Positions 17,523 to 27,318 are shown, numbered from the stretch's first letter. The stretch is DNA of 64,000 nt from an uncultured Brachyspira sp. (GCF_910578695.1 NZ_CAJTQJ010000004.1:62001-126000); one strand, 5' to 3'. The notes: generated from the letters alone by a model not told the origin. A program made the numbers and translations.

Positions 17523-20252
17523 ATGAAAAATCTTATAAGACTTTTATTAACATTGCTGATAATATCCATTTTATCATGTTCTCAGAAAAAAATTGTAAGC
17601 AGAGAAATAGAAGCTATTTATGATAAAAAAGATAATTCTTACACAATAACATATCCTGAATATAATAAACAATATCCAAAATTCATTAATTTAAAATACA
17701 GAAAAATAAAAATAGAAAATGGAATATCATTAACATACAATATAGATTCTGATAATATACCAATAAAATTAAATATTCAAACAGAAGAAAATAATGTAAA
17801 AAAAACATTTTATATAGAAAACCCTTTAGTTAATAGAAATATAAATCTCATATTATATGCATCTGACTTTAATCCTCCATTAGAAAAAAATAAATTAGAT
17901 AAATTATCTGTAAGTATAGAAACTATAGGAGATATTGATACTAAAGATAAAGTAAAAATTGCAATAGCAGAACATGACAATATAAGAAGAGGAGTAGAAA
18001 ATATATCTCTAATACTGCCTGAAAGCGGGCATATAGCTAAAAGCAATCCTCCTTTCATAATGATAAATAAAAAAATATCTCTCGCTAGAATATCAATATC
18101 AAAAGAACCTTCATTTACTTCGAGATATGAATACACATTAAGAAATAATAGTTTTTTCTCTATGACAAATATATTAGAAAACGGCAAATGGTATATAGCA
18201 TTTGATGAAAATGGGGATACTAATTTAAGAAGAATTTATCATTTCTTTATAGATGAAAACAGTACAAAAATTATACCTATAACAAATAAAACTTTTAATA
18301 TAAAAAGACCTTTTGTATATATAGATAAACAGACATTTGATATTTTATATAATTTAATATACAGACAAAACAGACTTGAGCCTTCTGTACTTTTAAGAAA
18401 TATTAATGCATTCAAATTATATACATCAGAAAATATAGGAAAATGGTCGGTAAATAATATATCATATTCATCAAATAATAATACCAATAAATTATACTTT
18501 GAAAATCTCCCTTCTCATACAATGCTTATGTCTTTGAAAGCATCTTTTGAACCTAATAATAATTTATTGAAATATGAAATAAAGCAGATGATAAGAGATA
18601 TAATGAACTTAGATGAAAATAATATAGAAAATTATAATATTATAGATGCAGTTAATATATTGGCTAATTCACTTATTATGCCTTTTGATTTGCTTTATAA
18701 TGATTTTTCGCCGGAAGAAATTGTTTTGATGAAGCAGAAGTTCATAAAATACGGTGAAATACTTTATAATTATATAATAGGAAATCCATCAGAATACAGA
18801 AATAAAAATATAATAAAATATATTACAACATTAGGTTTAATATCAATTAATATGCTTAATGAAAATGTCAGTCAGGATCAAATTAGAAATTGGCATTATT
18901 TTTCTATGAATTATATTAATGCAATGATATTTTCTATATTTGAAAATGACGGAAGTTTTAAGTCATCTATAAGCGAAGCATTTGACACTATTCTGCCTAT
19001 ATTAAATTATGCATTATCATTAAAAAATGTAGGTATATTTGATGCTTTCTCTTTAACTTCTTTCAGAAATATAGGGAAATATTTATCAATTGCAGGATAT
19101 CCTTCAGGCTATACTTTACCTATAGGATATACGGCAATATATGACAGAACTAAATTAAAATTCGATACAGGGGCAAGAAATGCTGTTATGGAGCTTTTAA
19201 GTAAAATGTATGCAAATCCATTATATAAAAACTATGCAGTATTTGCACAAAGCGAAGCATCAGAATTAAAATATCTGCCGTATTCATTAATGTGGAATAA
19301 CTATTATCTTAGAGATAATGTTAATTCTTCAGCTGATTTTCAATTTGAAACTTCTCTTTTGAAAAAAATACAAACTGCTATATACAATGAAAATATAAAA
19401 GCTATGAATGCTCCTTATTTAGCTGTATATGCCAAAGGCAGAAATATTGATAATTCTTTCGGACTTAATCATAATGACAGAATGAGCTTTGTATATTATA
19501 ATTATGGTGATTCTATAATAGATGAATTAGGCTGCAATTTCGATTCAAATAATTATGAAATATTTAAAGATGCTGATTTTCATAATGGTATAATTATAGA
19601 TAATTATAAAATAGAAGAAAATACGGGAAGCTATTCATATATAAAAAATATAACTAATTATTATAAAATGTTTTATGTATATGCAAAAGCAAATCAAAAA
19701 TATACTTACAGCATTAATTTAAAAAACTATGAAAGAAGATTTTACTATCTAAAGCCTAATATTTTAATAATAAAAGAAAATATAGAGGCTCTTACAGATA
19801 TAAGCAAAGAATATCATTCATTAGGATATAAATATAAATGGAATATCAATTCAAAACTTCCTATTACTTTTGATAATACTAAAAATCAATTTATAATAGA
19901 AGGAGATAATTCATCTACATACATACAAATACTTTCATCAGACGAATTAGAATATAATGTAATACAAACCAATATAGGACAAATTAAATTATATACCGCA
20001 ATAGCATCGGTAAAAGAGAATGTGAAAAAATTTGAACCTTGGATAATAGCAGCTACAATACCTAAAAATAATGTTCCTATAAATATGAGAAGAAATATTA
20101 TAAATCCTAGTATAACTATAAATAATTTCAGCGATACAAATATAAATTTTACTGCAGGATATAAAGAATATAATATAGAAAATAATAAGAATATATCTGA
20201 TTATATAGTATATACAGAAAATAGGGAAAATGTTATAATAAGTTCAGATTAA
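17523..20252 (+). CDS. Large lipoprotein, possibly heparinase II/III-like
   Basis: 909 residues. The signal peptide ends in a lipobox SILSC (Cys19). The N-terminal 300 residues look beta-rich. The middle is helical, like an alpha/alpha toroid. The C-terminal part has NHNDRMSFVYYNYGDSIIDE, which recalls the GHxDxxSFxxYxxGxxLLxDxG pattern of polysaccharide lyases of the heparinase II/III type, followed by beta-strand repeats. If correct, it would cleave a uronic-acid or amino-sugar polysaccharide at the cell surface. That fits the downstream NagB/NagA-like genes, 25 bases away. The enzyme call is tentative; the lipoprotein call is firm. Confidence 0.55.
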   Translation: MKNLIRLLLTLLIISILSCSQKKIVSREIEAIYDKKDNSYTITYPEYNKQYPKFINLKYRKIKIENGISLTYNIDSDNIPIKLNIQTEENNVKKTFYIENPLVNRNINLILYASDFNPPLEKNKLDKLSVSIETIGDIDTKDKVKIAIAEHDNIRRGVENISLILPESGHIAKSNPPFIMINKKISLARISISKEPSFTSRYEYTLRNNSFFSMTNILENGKWYIAFDENGDTNLRRIYHFFIDENSTKIIPITNKTFNIKRPFVYIDKQTFDILYNLIYRQNRLEPSVLLRNINAFKLYTSENIGKWSVNNISYSSNNNTNKLYFENLPSHTMLMSLKASFEPNNNLLKYEIKQMIRDIMNLDENNIENYNIIDAVNILANSLIMPFDLLYNDFSPEEIVLMKQKFIKYGEILYNYIIGNPSEYRNKNIIKYITTLGLISINMLNENVSQDQIRNWHYFSMNYINAMIFSIFENDGSFKSSISEAFDTILPILNYALSLKNVGIFDAFSLTSFRNIGKYLSIAGYPSGYTLPIGYTAIYDRTKLKFDTGARNAVMELLSKMYANPLYKNYAVFAQSEASELKYLPYSLMWNNYYLRDNVNSSADFQFETSLLKKIQTAIYNENIKAMNAPYLAVYAKGRNIDNSFGLNHNDRMSFVYYNYGDSIIDELGCNFDSNNYEIFKDADFHNGIIIDNYKIEENTGSYSYIKNITNYYKMFYVYAKANQKYTYSINLKNYERRFYYLKPNILIIKENIEALTDISKEYHSLGYKYKWNINSKLPITFDNTKNQFIIEGDNSSTYIQILSSDELEYNVIQTNIGQIKLYTAIASVKENVKKFEPWIIAATIPKNNVPINMRRNIINPSITINNFSDTNINFTAGYKEYNIENNKNISDYIVYTENRENVIISSD

Positions 20253-20277
20253 TTTTAATTATTAAAAGGACTTATTA

Positions 20278-21051
20278 ATGAATATATATATAGCTGATTC
20301 GTATGAAGATTATACAATATTCACAGCAAAGCATATTCTCAATTTTTTGGAAAAAAAACAAGAAAAAAAAGAAAAACTATATATCTCCGTTTCAAGCCAA
20401 GATGATACCAAAGATATTTACAAAGAGATAGTAAAAAATATTAAAAACTATAAAATAAATTTCAAAAATATATTTATATTTCAGCAATCAGAATATATAG
20501 GACTTTCCCCTAATGATATTAACAGCAAAGCATATTTTTTAAAAGAAAATCTTATTTCAAAAATAGATATGCCTGATGAAAATATATTTTTATTTAATGG
20601 AAATGAAGATGAAAACCAAATGGATAAACAGCTTGAAATAATAAAAAAAATAGGCAGATTCGATGTTATATGGTATTCTCTTACAGCTGATTCTACTTCG
20701 GCTGGAAATGAAAGAATGTCATCATTATCTTCGCTTTTTAGAATAAAAACTTTAAGCGAGCATTCGATAAATGAAATAAAATATAAATTTGATAATAAAA
20801 ACAATATGCCTGCTACTGTATTTAGTATGGGTATGGGTTTTATAGATATGACTGATACTATTTTACTTACATCATCTGGAATAGATAATTCCTGCTCTTT
20901 AAAAGAATGTTTAGAGTATGGAATAAGCAATTCTTCTCCTCTAAGCAAATTGCAGAAGCATAGAGATGTAACAGTGATAGCTGATTATGAATCATCTTTA
21001 AGGTTATCAAGTCAGACTATATTTATGAAAATAAAAAATATGAATAATTAA
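20278..21051 (+). CDS. Degenerate glucosamine-6-phosphate deaminase (NagB) homologue
   Basis: 257 residues, close to NagB length. Similarity to NagB is visible in FQQSEYIGLSPNDINSKAY (NagB NMDEYVGL), KIDMPDENIFLFNG, and RIKTLSEHS. Key residues are altered. The NagB catalytic Asp72 is Ser71 here. In the GxDGHxxxNEP motif the Asp (138) and Glu (145) align but His143 is replaced by Thr140. The phosphate-binding TGGTP loop is gone. It is probably not an active deaminase and may bind a sugar phosphate or its neighbour. It lies 11 bases before the NagB-NagA fusion. Confidence 0.6.
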   Translation: MNIYIADSYEDYTIFTAKHILNFLEKKQEKKEKLYISVSSQDDTKDIYKEIVKNIKNYKINFKNIFIFQQSEYIGLSPNDINSKAYFLKENLISKIDMPDENIFLFNGNEDENQMDKQLEIIKKIGRFDVIWYSLTADSTSAGNERMSSLSSLFRIKTLSEHSINEIKYKFDNKNNMPATVFSMGMGFIDMTDTILLTSSGIDNSCSLKECLEYGISNSSPLSKLQKHRDVTVIADYESSLRLSSQTIFMKIKNMNN

Positions 21052-21062
21052 GGAGAATAATC

Positions 21063-23024
21063 ATGAGAATCATTATTACAAATGAAAGCGTTTATGAATG
21101 GGCTGCTTATTATACAGTAAAATGTATATTGGATTATTCGGATACGGATAAGCCTTTTGTATTATCTTTTCCGCTTAGAAATGTAAATAAATCATATTTT
21201 CAAAAATTATTGTCATTTTACAATGATAATATAGTATCTTTTAAAAATATACATGTAGTTTCATCAGGAGAGTATATAGATTCCAATATATCTCAAAAAT
21301 ATTTAGAAGAAAATTTCTTAAAATATACAGATATACCTAAAGAAAATATACATCTATTTAAAAGCTGTGCAGCAAATAGAAAAGAAGAAGCAAAGAGAAT
21401 GGCTAATCTTATAAAAGAATTAGGAAATATCACATTATTAATAGATACTTTAGCCGAAGACGGAAGTTTTCTGCTTAATACTCCAAGTTCATCATTGGAA
21501 GGAAGCGTAAGAGATAAAAAAATAAGCGAGATTATAAGAAGCTATGAAGCCAAAAAATTAAATATGCGTATGGAAATGTTTCCAAGAGAAGGGTTTACAT
21601 TAGGTTTTGAAGAGGCTTTTAATGCTAAATATGTTCTGGTTATGGCTAACGGATATGAGGTATCCGATGCATTAGCACATTGCGTAGAAGGCTCTATAAG
21701 TCAGTTCTACCCTACTTCTGTACTTCAGGAACATAAAAAACTTATAATCGTTGCAGATGAGGAATCAAGCAGCGATTTGAAAGTAAAAACTTATAAATAT
21801 GCAAAAAGTTTGGAAAGCAAGAGTTTACATCCTAAAGAACTTATTAAAGGGCTTTATAAATCTTATTATGCTCTTACTAATATCAAAATTTTCGACGGCG
21901 AGAAGTTTATAGACGGCCACTGCATAGTTATAGAAAATAATGTTATTAAAAGTGTAGAAAAAGAAATAGATGTTGATGCTGTTATTACAAGAATAGATTT
22001 AGGAGGTAAAATAGCAGCACCCGGATATATAGATTTGCAGGTTAATGGCATAGGAGGCTATGATATTAATATTGATCCTTCTGTTGAAACATTAAAAAAT
22101 ATTAATGAAGTTTGCCAGAGATACGGATGCACTTCATATTTGCCTACTATTATAACAAACGGCGATGAATATATGCTTAAAATAATAGATTTGTTTAATG
22201 AGATAGAAGATTTATCTGTTATAGGAGTATTAGGCATACATTTTGAAGGTCCTTATATATCGCATGAAAAAAGAGGCATTCATAATGATAAATTCATAAG
22301 AGAGCCTAATAAAGATATGATAGAAAAAATTAATGCTTCAAAATGCGTAATGGTTACATTAGCTCCTGAAATGGTTGACGGCGAAATAATAAAAGAATTT
22401 GCTATGGCTGGGAAGGTGGTATCTGTAGGGCATACTAATGGAACTTATGCAGAAATTAAAGATAAAATACCTTATGGAATAACTTTCGCTACTCATTTAT
22501 TTAATGCTATGCGTCCTTGGGGTTCAAGAGAGCCCGGTGCTGTTGGGGCTGTACTTGAAACTAAAGATATATATGTAGGACTAATATGCGACGGAGTGCA
22601 TTGCGATTTTGCTTCGGTAGAGCTTGCATACAAATTAAAGATGGGACATATATGCATAGTAACCGATGCAATACCTCCTGCTGCTTCAGACATTAAAGAA
22701 TATATTTGGGCAGGCAAAAAAATACATAAAGACGGCAGCAGACTTATAGATGATAATGGTACTTTGGGAGGATCATCTATTACTATGAGTCAGTCTGTAA
22801 GAAATGCAGTTAATTATGCAGGTGCGGCAGTTGAAGAGGCTTTGAAAATGGCTTCGCTTTACCCCGCTCAGGTTATGGGTATAGATAATAAATATGGAAA
22901 AATAAAAGAAGGGTATATTGCCGACTTGGTTATATTAGATGAAAAGCTAGTAGTTAAAGGCGTAGTATTTAAAGGAAACTATAAAGAATATAATTATGAT
23001 TATGAATGGGAAACTCATGCATAA
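21063..23024 (+). CDS. nagA: Fusion of a degenerate NagB domain to N-acetylglucosamine-6-phosphate deacetylase
   Basis: 653 residues against about 380 for NagA alone. Residues 1-255 are NagB-like (SGEYIDSNISQKY, TDIPKENIHLF, AEDGSFLLNTPSSSL, VEGSISQFYPTSVLQEH). Asp72 is replaced by Gly69, His143 by Ser135 and Glu148 by Thr140, so deamination is unlikely. Residues about 262-653 are a complete NagA with Glu395 (HFEGPY), His457 (GHTNGTY), His478 (THLFNAM), His513 (DGVHCD) and catalytic Asp535 (VTDAI). NagA removes acetate from GlcNAc-6-P in amino-sugar catabolism. The gene is 11 bases after a second degenerate NagB. The NagA half is well supported. Confidence 0.9.
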   Translation: MRIIITNESVYEWAAYYTVKCILDYSDTDKPFVLSFPLRNVNKSYFQKLLSFYNDNIVSFKNIHVVSSGEYIDSNISQKYLEENFLKYTDIPKENIHLFKSCAANRKEEAKRMANLIKELGNITLLIDTLAEDGSFLLNTPSSSLEGSVRDKKISEIIRSYEAKKLNMRMEMFPREGFTLGFEEAFNAKYVLVMANGYEVSDALAHCVEGSISQFYPTSVLQEHKKLIIVADEESSSDLKVKTYKYAKSLESKSLHPKELIKGLYKSYYALTNIKIFDGEKFIDGHCIVIENNVIKSVEKEIDVDAVITRIDLGGKIAAPGYIDLQVNGIGGYDINIDPSVETLKNINEVCQRYGCTSYLPTIITNGDEYMLKIIDLFNEIEDLSVIGVLGIHFEGPYISHEKRGIHNDKFIREPNKDMIEKINASKCVMVTLAPEMVDGEIIKEFAMAGKVVSVGHTNGTYAEIKDKIPYGITFATHLFNAMRPWGSREPGAVGAVLETKDIYVGLICDGVHCDFASVELAYKLKMGHICIVTDAIPPAASDIKEYIWAGKKIHKDGSRLIDDNGTLGGSSITMSQSVRNAVNYAGAAVEEALKMASLYPAQVMGIDNKYGKIKEGYIADLVILDEKLVVKGVVFKGNYKEYNYDYEWETHA

Positions 23025-23035
23025 ATAATATTAAT

Positions 23036-23074
23036 AAAGGGCTTTGATTAAATATATATTAGTTAAAGCCTTTT
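23036..23074. terminator. Terminator between nagA fusion and the convergent R-M gene
   Basis: A 16-bp hairpin AAAGGGCTTTGATTAA / TTAGTTAAAGCCTTTT, with three G-U pairs on the plus strand, lies between the convergent stops at 23024 and 23078. The flanking A and T runs suggest action on both strands, best on the plus strand. Confidence 0.75.
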
Positions 23075-23077
23075 AAT

Positions 23078-26000
23078 TTATGATAAATTAAATATAGAAA
23101 TTTCATTTTCTAAAATTAATGATTTATTTAAAATCTGTATAATCTTCTGAAAATATGAGTAATCGATATCTTCGCCCTTATGAGATTTTAAATATTTATC
23201 TAATACTTGATATCCTCCGATTTTATACATACAAACTTCTTTTGATACTTTGTCAAAATAAAGACTTTTATTTATAAATAGTCTGTTTTCTTTTTCATTG
23301 TAAAGAGGCTTTTCTATTTTGTTGTTTTTATCATCTTTATATAAACCTTCTCCTATTATCTTATTCAAATCATTATCTTTCATTAAATGAAGATTGTATA
23401 ATTTAGTACCTAAAACACTTAACTTTATAAATATATCTTTAGAATTTGTAAAAGGAATCTTAGGGAAATCTATCTTTAAGAAATCAATATATTTAGTTCT
23501 GTAAGTTTTGTGAAAGAGTACAGCATAAATATAGCCTAGTATATCTTCAGGGGAGAAATGACAGTCATATTTTTTATCGATGAAATTTCTAAAATTAATA
23601 GTAAAATTCTCTATTCTGTCTGAGTTTTCAAAAATGTTTTCTTCATATTTCTTAAACAAATCCCCAACATTATAATTTTCAGTTTGAATAGCTTTTCTTA
23701 CATTAGGTGTATTGTATAAATATAGAGGGAAAATATAGCTTCCAGAACCTACAAGGTGTAAATCAATTAAATTATTAGAAATAAAAATATTTGATAATTC
23801 TTGCAATTTAGTTCCCCTATCACATATTAATCCGATATTATTATCATCTTTCAAAAAATGTTCAAATATATCATAAACAGGATATGCCATAAAAGCTCTT
23901 GATTTATTAACATAATATGTATATTTAAAATCAAAAGGGCGAAAATGACATTTCATAATATAATTTTCTAATTCATTTTCATTTTCTTTAATTGTTTTAA
24001 TAGCTATATCTAATTTCCAATCTCTAGAATCTTCTCCTATATCGTATAGTTTATACAATTCTTCTTTATCTTTACTTATAAAATCATTCAAAAGTTTCAT
24101 AAGTTTTTCTTTATCATTTTGAAAAACTATATTATCTCTTTTTGAACATATACCTACTCCTGAAATTTTAAACATATCCTTTAAACTATAAAATTTGTCA
24201 TACTCTTCTTGTAAATATTCATCTTGTTTTATAAACAAAAAGAAAGGCTCTTTATATTCTAATTTTTTCCACTCTATGCTTTTGATATTGTTACAAGTAA
24301 GGAAATTATATTTATATTCTCTTTTACCGTACAAATCATAATAATATACATTAGCATAATCATTGCTATGCTTATAATATGACGGATTTAGTTTTTTATA
24401 TTCAAGTTCTTTATCTTTTATTTTTTGACTATTCTTTACAAATATATTTATACTCACGCCCTGCATTATATCAAATACATTATCATCTTTGCTGCCGTCT
24501 GGAGAAACTTCTTTTTTTCTTGTATTGCCATGCAAATTAACAATATATATTTCATCAAAACTTTTTAATAAGCTGTAACGCATACCTCTAAAAGTAGGAT
24601 TATCCAAAAATGAATTATTAGAAATAAAGCCGAATATTCCGCCTGCATTTTGATTATCTATTTTCTGCTGTGCAAATCTTATAAACTTCACATAATCATC
24701 AAGAAGCCATTTAGGATTTTTTTCTTTTTCTATTTTTCCATTTCTTGTTATAGCTAAAGGCGGATACTCCAAACTGTCTTTATACTCTTTTCTTACTTCT
24801 TCTTCAAATATGCATTTATTGGCACTTGCTCCGCTGTAGGGAGGGTTTCCTGTTATTATGAGAATACTTTTTTCTTTTGTTTTTTGTGCCAGATTCATCT
24901 CTTCATTAAGTTCTTCAAATATATTATTTTTTTCTTTGCCTTCATCTAAATGTATATTTTCTAATGTATTAGTTAAAAATATATTTAATCTTTCATCATC
25001 TTCTAAACTATAATCAAATTCTTCTTTTAGTGTCTGAGATATTTTAAGATGTGCTATTGTATATGGGGCTATCATAAACTCAAAGCCGTAAAATTTATTA
25101 ATTAATTCTTTAGGGTTATATTTAACAGAGTTTTTTTGATAATAAGATAAAGCCTTTCTAAAAGAATCAAGTAAAAATGTGCCTGTACCTGCTGCAAAGT
25201 CTAAAAGTGTTATATTAGTATCTTTTTCTAATGCCTCACCCAAGCCTTTATTTTTATGAAAATAATCTTTTAAAACTATATCTATAGAATTGGTAATAAA
25301 ATTAACAACACTTTGAGGAGTATAATAAACACCTCTTAATTCTCTAAGCTCTGGATTATACTTATACAAAAAAGTTTCATAAAAGTGCATATAAGGGTCT
25401 TTCTGCACAGCTGTGTTATCATATTTATTTAATTCTTCTATAATAGAAACAATATTTATATGATTTGTGATGTTTATTATTTCATTCAAAAGCCATTTAA
25501 TAGTTTTTAAGTCATTAGTATTTAATTCTTCCAAATCCTGAAGAAATTTACTCATTGCTCTTATTAATGGAAATGATTTCGGTATAAACTTAGTTAGATT
25601 ATATAAATCTATTTTTTCATTTGTATTGAGTCTTGCTAAAAATAAACTATAAGTAAGAGTTTGGGCAAAATTATCGCAGAAGTCAGCAAAATATATCTGC
25701 GAGTAAATTGTATTTTTAAATATATTATATAATCTTTGTATTTGATTATTATTTTCAAGCTCATATAAATCATCTCTTAATATTCTCGTACGTATAGCCA
25801 AAGCGTCGGCAAACTCTAAAGCTGTATTTATAGGCTTAGGCTCTCTTGAAAAGAATATTTTAAATATATCTAAAAGTTTTCTGCCTGCATCATCTAGTTT
25901 AATCTTTTTATAATTTTTAATCTCGCTTAGATAGCATATTCTCACTTCATCAATGATATTGCAATTTTCATCAATTAATATAAATCTCAAATAATCGGTA

Positions 26001-26311
26001 AGTATAATATTATCGCTTAAAGTTAAGTATTTTTTTATCTGTTCGCTTTTAATAATTTCATCAAGATTAGCATTTACTCTTTTATTTTCTATATATCCCA
26101 ATACTAAAGAATCAATAGTAATTAAAAAATCAGGTGCTCCTCTGCCCTCTTTATCATTATTAGGCTCATGCTTTATATTAACTCTTTTTAAATTAAGATT
26201 ATTTTTTATATCATTTAATAAAATTTCTAAAGCACTTCTATAAGTATGTTCTTTATATTCAGCAGTTATGTCTTTTATACTTTCCAAATATGCATATAAT
26301 TCTTTAATCAT
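23078..26311 (-). CDS. Type ISP/IIG-like restriction-modification enzyme
   Basis: 1077 residues, one chain carrying several activities. The N-terminus has a PD-(D/E)xK-like nuclease pattern: Pro60-Asp61, then Glu75 and Lys77 in YIENKR. An N6-adenine methyltransferase domain follows, with YYTPQSVV (about 329), SAM-binding motif I DFAAGTGTFLLD (371-382) and catalytic NPPY (489-492). The C-terminal part (from about residue 930) resembles the target-recognition region of type ISP enzymes. No helicase motifs are seen, and no separate methylase, specificity or nuclease gene is adjacent, consistent with a solitary bifunctional enzyme. It cuts or methylates DNA in the cytoplasm; the target sequence is unknown. 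Confidence 0.85.
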   Translation of the reverse strand: MIKELYAYLESIKDITAEYKEHTYRSALEILLNDIKNNLNLKRVNIKHEPNNDKEGRGAPDFLITIDSLVLGYIENKRVNANLDEIIKSEQIKKYLTLSDNIILTDYLRFILIDENCNIIDEVRICYLSEIKNYKKIKLDDAGRKLLDIFKIFFSREPKPINTALEFADALAIRTRILRDDLYELENNNQIQRLYNIFKNTIYSQIYFADFCDNFAQTLTYSLFLARLNTNEKIDLYNLTKFIPKSFPLIRAMSKFLQDLEELNTNDLKTIKWLLNEIINITNHINIVSIIEELNKYDNTAVQKDPYMHFYETFLYKYNPELRELRGVYYTPQSVVNFITNSIDIVLKDYFHKNKGLGEALEKDTNITLLDFAAGTGTFLLDSFRKALSYYQKNSVKYNPKELINKFYGFEFMIAPYTIAHLKISQTLKEEFDYSLEDDERLNIFLTNTLENIHLDEGKEKNNIFEELNEEMNLAQKTKEKSILIITGNPPYSGASANKCIFEEEVRKEYKDSLEYPPLAITRNGKIEKEKNPKWLLDDYVKFIRFAQQKIDNQNAGGIFGFISNNSFLDNPTFRGMRYSLLKSFDEIYIVNLHGNTRKKEVSPDGSKDDNVFDIMQGVSINIFVKNSQKIKDKELEYKKLNPSYYKHSNDYANVYYYDLYGKREYKYNFLTCNNIKSIEWKKLEYKEPFFLFIKQDEYLQEEYDKFYSLKDMFKISGVGICSKRDNIVFQNDKEKLMKLLNDFISKDKEELYKLYDIGEDSRDWKLDIAIKTIKENENELENYIMKCHFRPFDFKYTYYVNKSRAFMAYPVYDIFEHFLKDDNNIGLICDRGTKLQELSNIFISNNLIDLHLVGSGSYIFPLYLYNTPNVRKAIQTENYNVGDLFKKYEENIFENSDRIENFTINFRNFIDKKYDCHFSPEDILGYIYAVLFHKTYRTKYIDFLKIDFPKIPFTNSKDIFIKLSVLGTKLYNLHLMKDNDLNKIIGEGLYKDDKNNKIEKPLYNEKENRLFINKSLYFDKVSKEVCMYKIGGYQVLDKYLKSHKGEDIDYSYFQKIIQILNKSLILENEISIFNLS

Positions 26312-26394
26312 AATATAATCCTTAATCTTATATTATAATTAAAAATATACAGTTTGTCAAAATTACTCATATTATTAAATTAGTAAAAATAAAC

Positions 26395-26423
26395 TTGACT
26401 AAAAATATTATTTATGTTATCAT
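26395..26423 (+). promoter_or_regulatory. Promoter for tRNA-Ser and fliO
   Basis: TTGACT (26395-26400) and TATCAT (26418-26423) with 17-base spacing, 29 bases ahead of the tRNA 5' end. No other promoter is evident for fliO. Confidence 0.7.
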
Positions 26424-26452
26424 AATACAACTATTTGAAAAATATATAATTT

Positions 26453-26538
26453 GGAGAGATGCCCGAGAGGCCGAAGGGAGCAGTTTGCTAAACTGTCGTA
26501 GGCAACCCCTACCGCGGGTTCGAATCCCGCTCTCTCCG
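26453..26538 (+). tRNA. tRNA-Ser (GCU)
   Basis: An 86-base class II tRNA. The acceptor GGAGAGA pairs with TCTCTCC, the anticodon loop TTTGCTAAA gives anticodon GCT, and there is a long variable arm (GTAGGCAACCCCTAC) and a T arm GCGGGTTCGAATCCCGC. The discriminator is G and CCA is not encoded. It reads AGC/AGU serine codons. fliO begins 13 bases after its 3' end. Confidence 0.97.
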
Positions 26539-26551
26539 TATCGGTTTATAT

Positions 26552-27259
26552 ATGATAAAAAAAATTTATGTCATATTCTTTGTTATTTTTGCAGCAGCAT
26601 TCACTCAGGAAAATACAAATTATAATAATACAGCTGATGAAAATACAGTAATACCTATAACAGACGAAAATAATAATATAGAAGAAAATAACGAAAATAC
26701 AGCGGAAACTAATTTCTTTAATACCCCATTAAATAATACTAATAATGCCGATGAGCCTGCAATATTACAAGATATTAGAAATATTCAAGACAGAGCATCA
26801 GTGAGTAATGGCTGGATGTTTATTAGGGCTATTATAGGATTTATAATTACTTTGGCAGGCATATATTTTGTATTCATTTATCTTAAAAACAAATCAAAAA
26901 AAGTATCAGGTTCAAGCGATATTATTAAAGTGATTGCCACTACTCCTATAGCTGCAAACAGATATATTTCAATAATAGAAATAGTTGATGATATGTATTT
27001 AGTTTCTGTTTCAGATCATAATATTAATCTCCTTTCCAAAATAGAAGATAAAGAAACTAAAGATCAAATAAAAATGATGTATATTAATTCTAAAAATAAT
27101 ATGGTTGATGACAGTTTTAAAAATATTCTTAATCAAACATTATCCGTATTCAAGCAGCCTAAAATAAAAGAAAAAGATCCTTTAAAAACTACTTCAGAAA
27201 TCAGAGAAAGGCTTAGAGATTTAAATGCTGATAATCCTACAAATAATGATGATAAATAA
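26552..27259 (+). CDS. fliO: Flagellar biosynthesis protein FliO
   Basis: 235 residues. A signal-like hydrophobic start (1-18), an Asn-rich periplasmic stretch, one membrane helix (about 89-111), then the FliO cytoplasmic domain with IIKVIATTPIAANRYISIIEI and YLVSVSDHNINLLSKIED. FliO helps assemble the FliPQR export gate of the flagellar type III apparatus. The usual neighbours fliP, fliQ and fliR are absent. The ATG has no ribosome site and lies 13 bases after tRNA-Ser, so tRNA 3' processing would leave a very short leader. Confidence 0.85.
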   Translation: MIKKIYVIFFVIFAAAFTQENTNYNNTADENTVIPITDENNNIEENNENTAETNFFNTPLNNTNNADEPAILQDIRNIQDRASVSNGWMFIRAIIGFIITLAGIYFVFIYLKNKSKKVSGSSDIIKVIATTPIAANRYISIIEIVDDMYLVSVSDHNINLLSKIEDKETKDQIKMMYINSKNNMVDDSFKNILNQTLSVFKQPKIKEKDPLKTTSEIRERLRDLNADNPTNNDDK

Positions 27260-27279
27260 ATTATGATAAAATAAATATA

Positions 27280-27318
27280 TAAAAAAGGATACCTAAATTA
27301 ATAGATATCCTATTTTTT
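27280..27318. terminator. Bidirectional terminator between fliO and the CBM48-like gene
   Basis: The stem AGGATA-C-CTA / TAG-A-TATCCT has one internal mismatch and an A-run on one side and a T-run on the other, between convergent stops. The T-run overlaps the last bases of the minus-strand gene. Confidence 0.75.

Noticed and set aside
20481..20948. Minus-strand 155-codon ORF inside the NagB-like gene
   Set aside because: Opposite-strand shadow of a gene that shows clear NagB similarity; no start signal.
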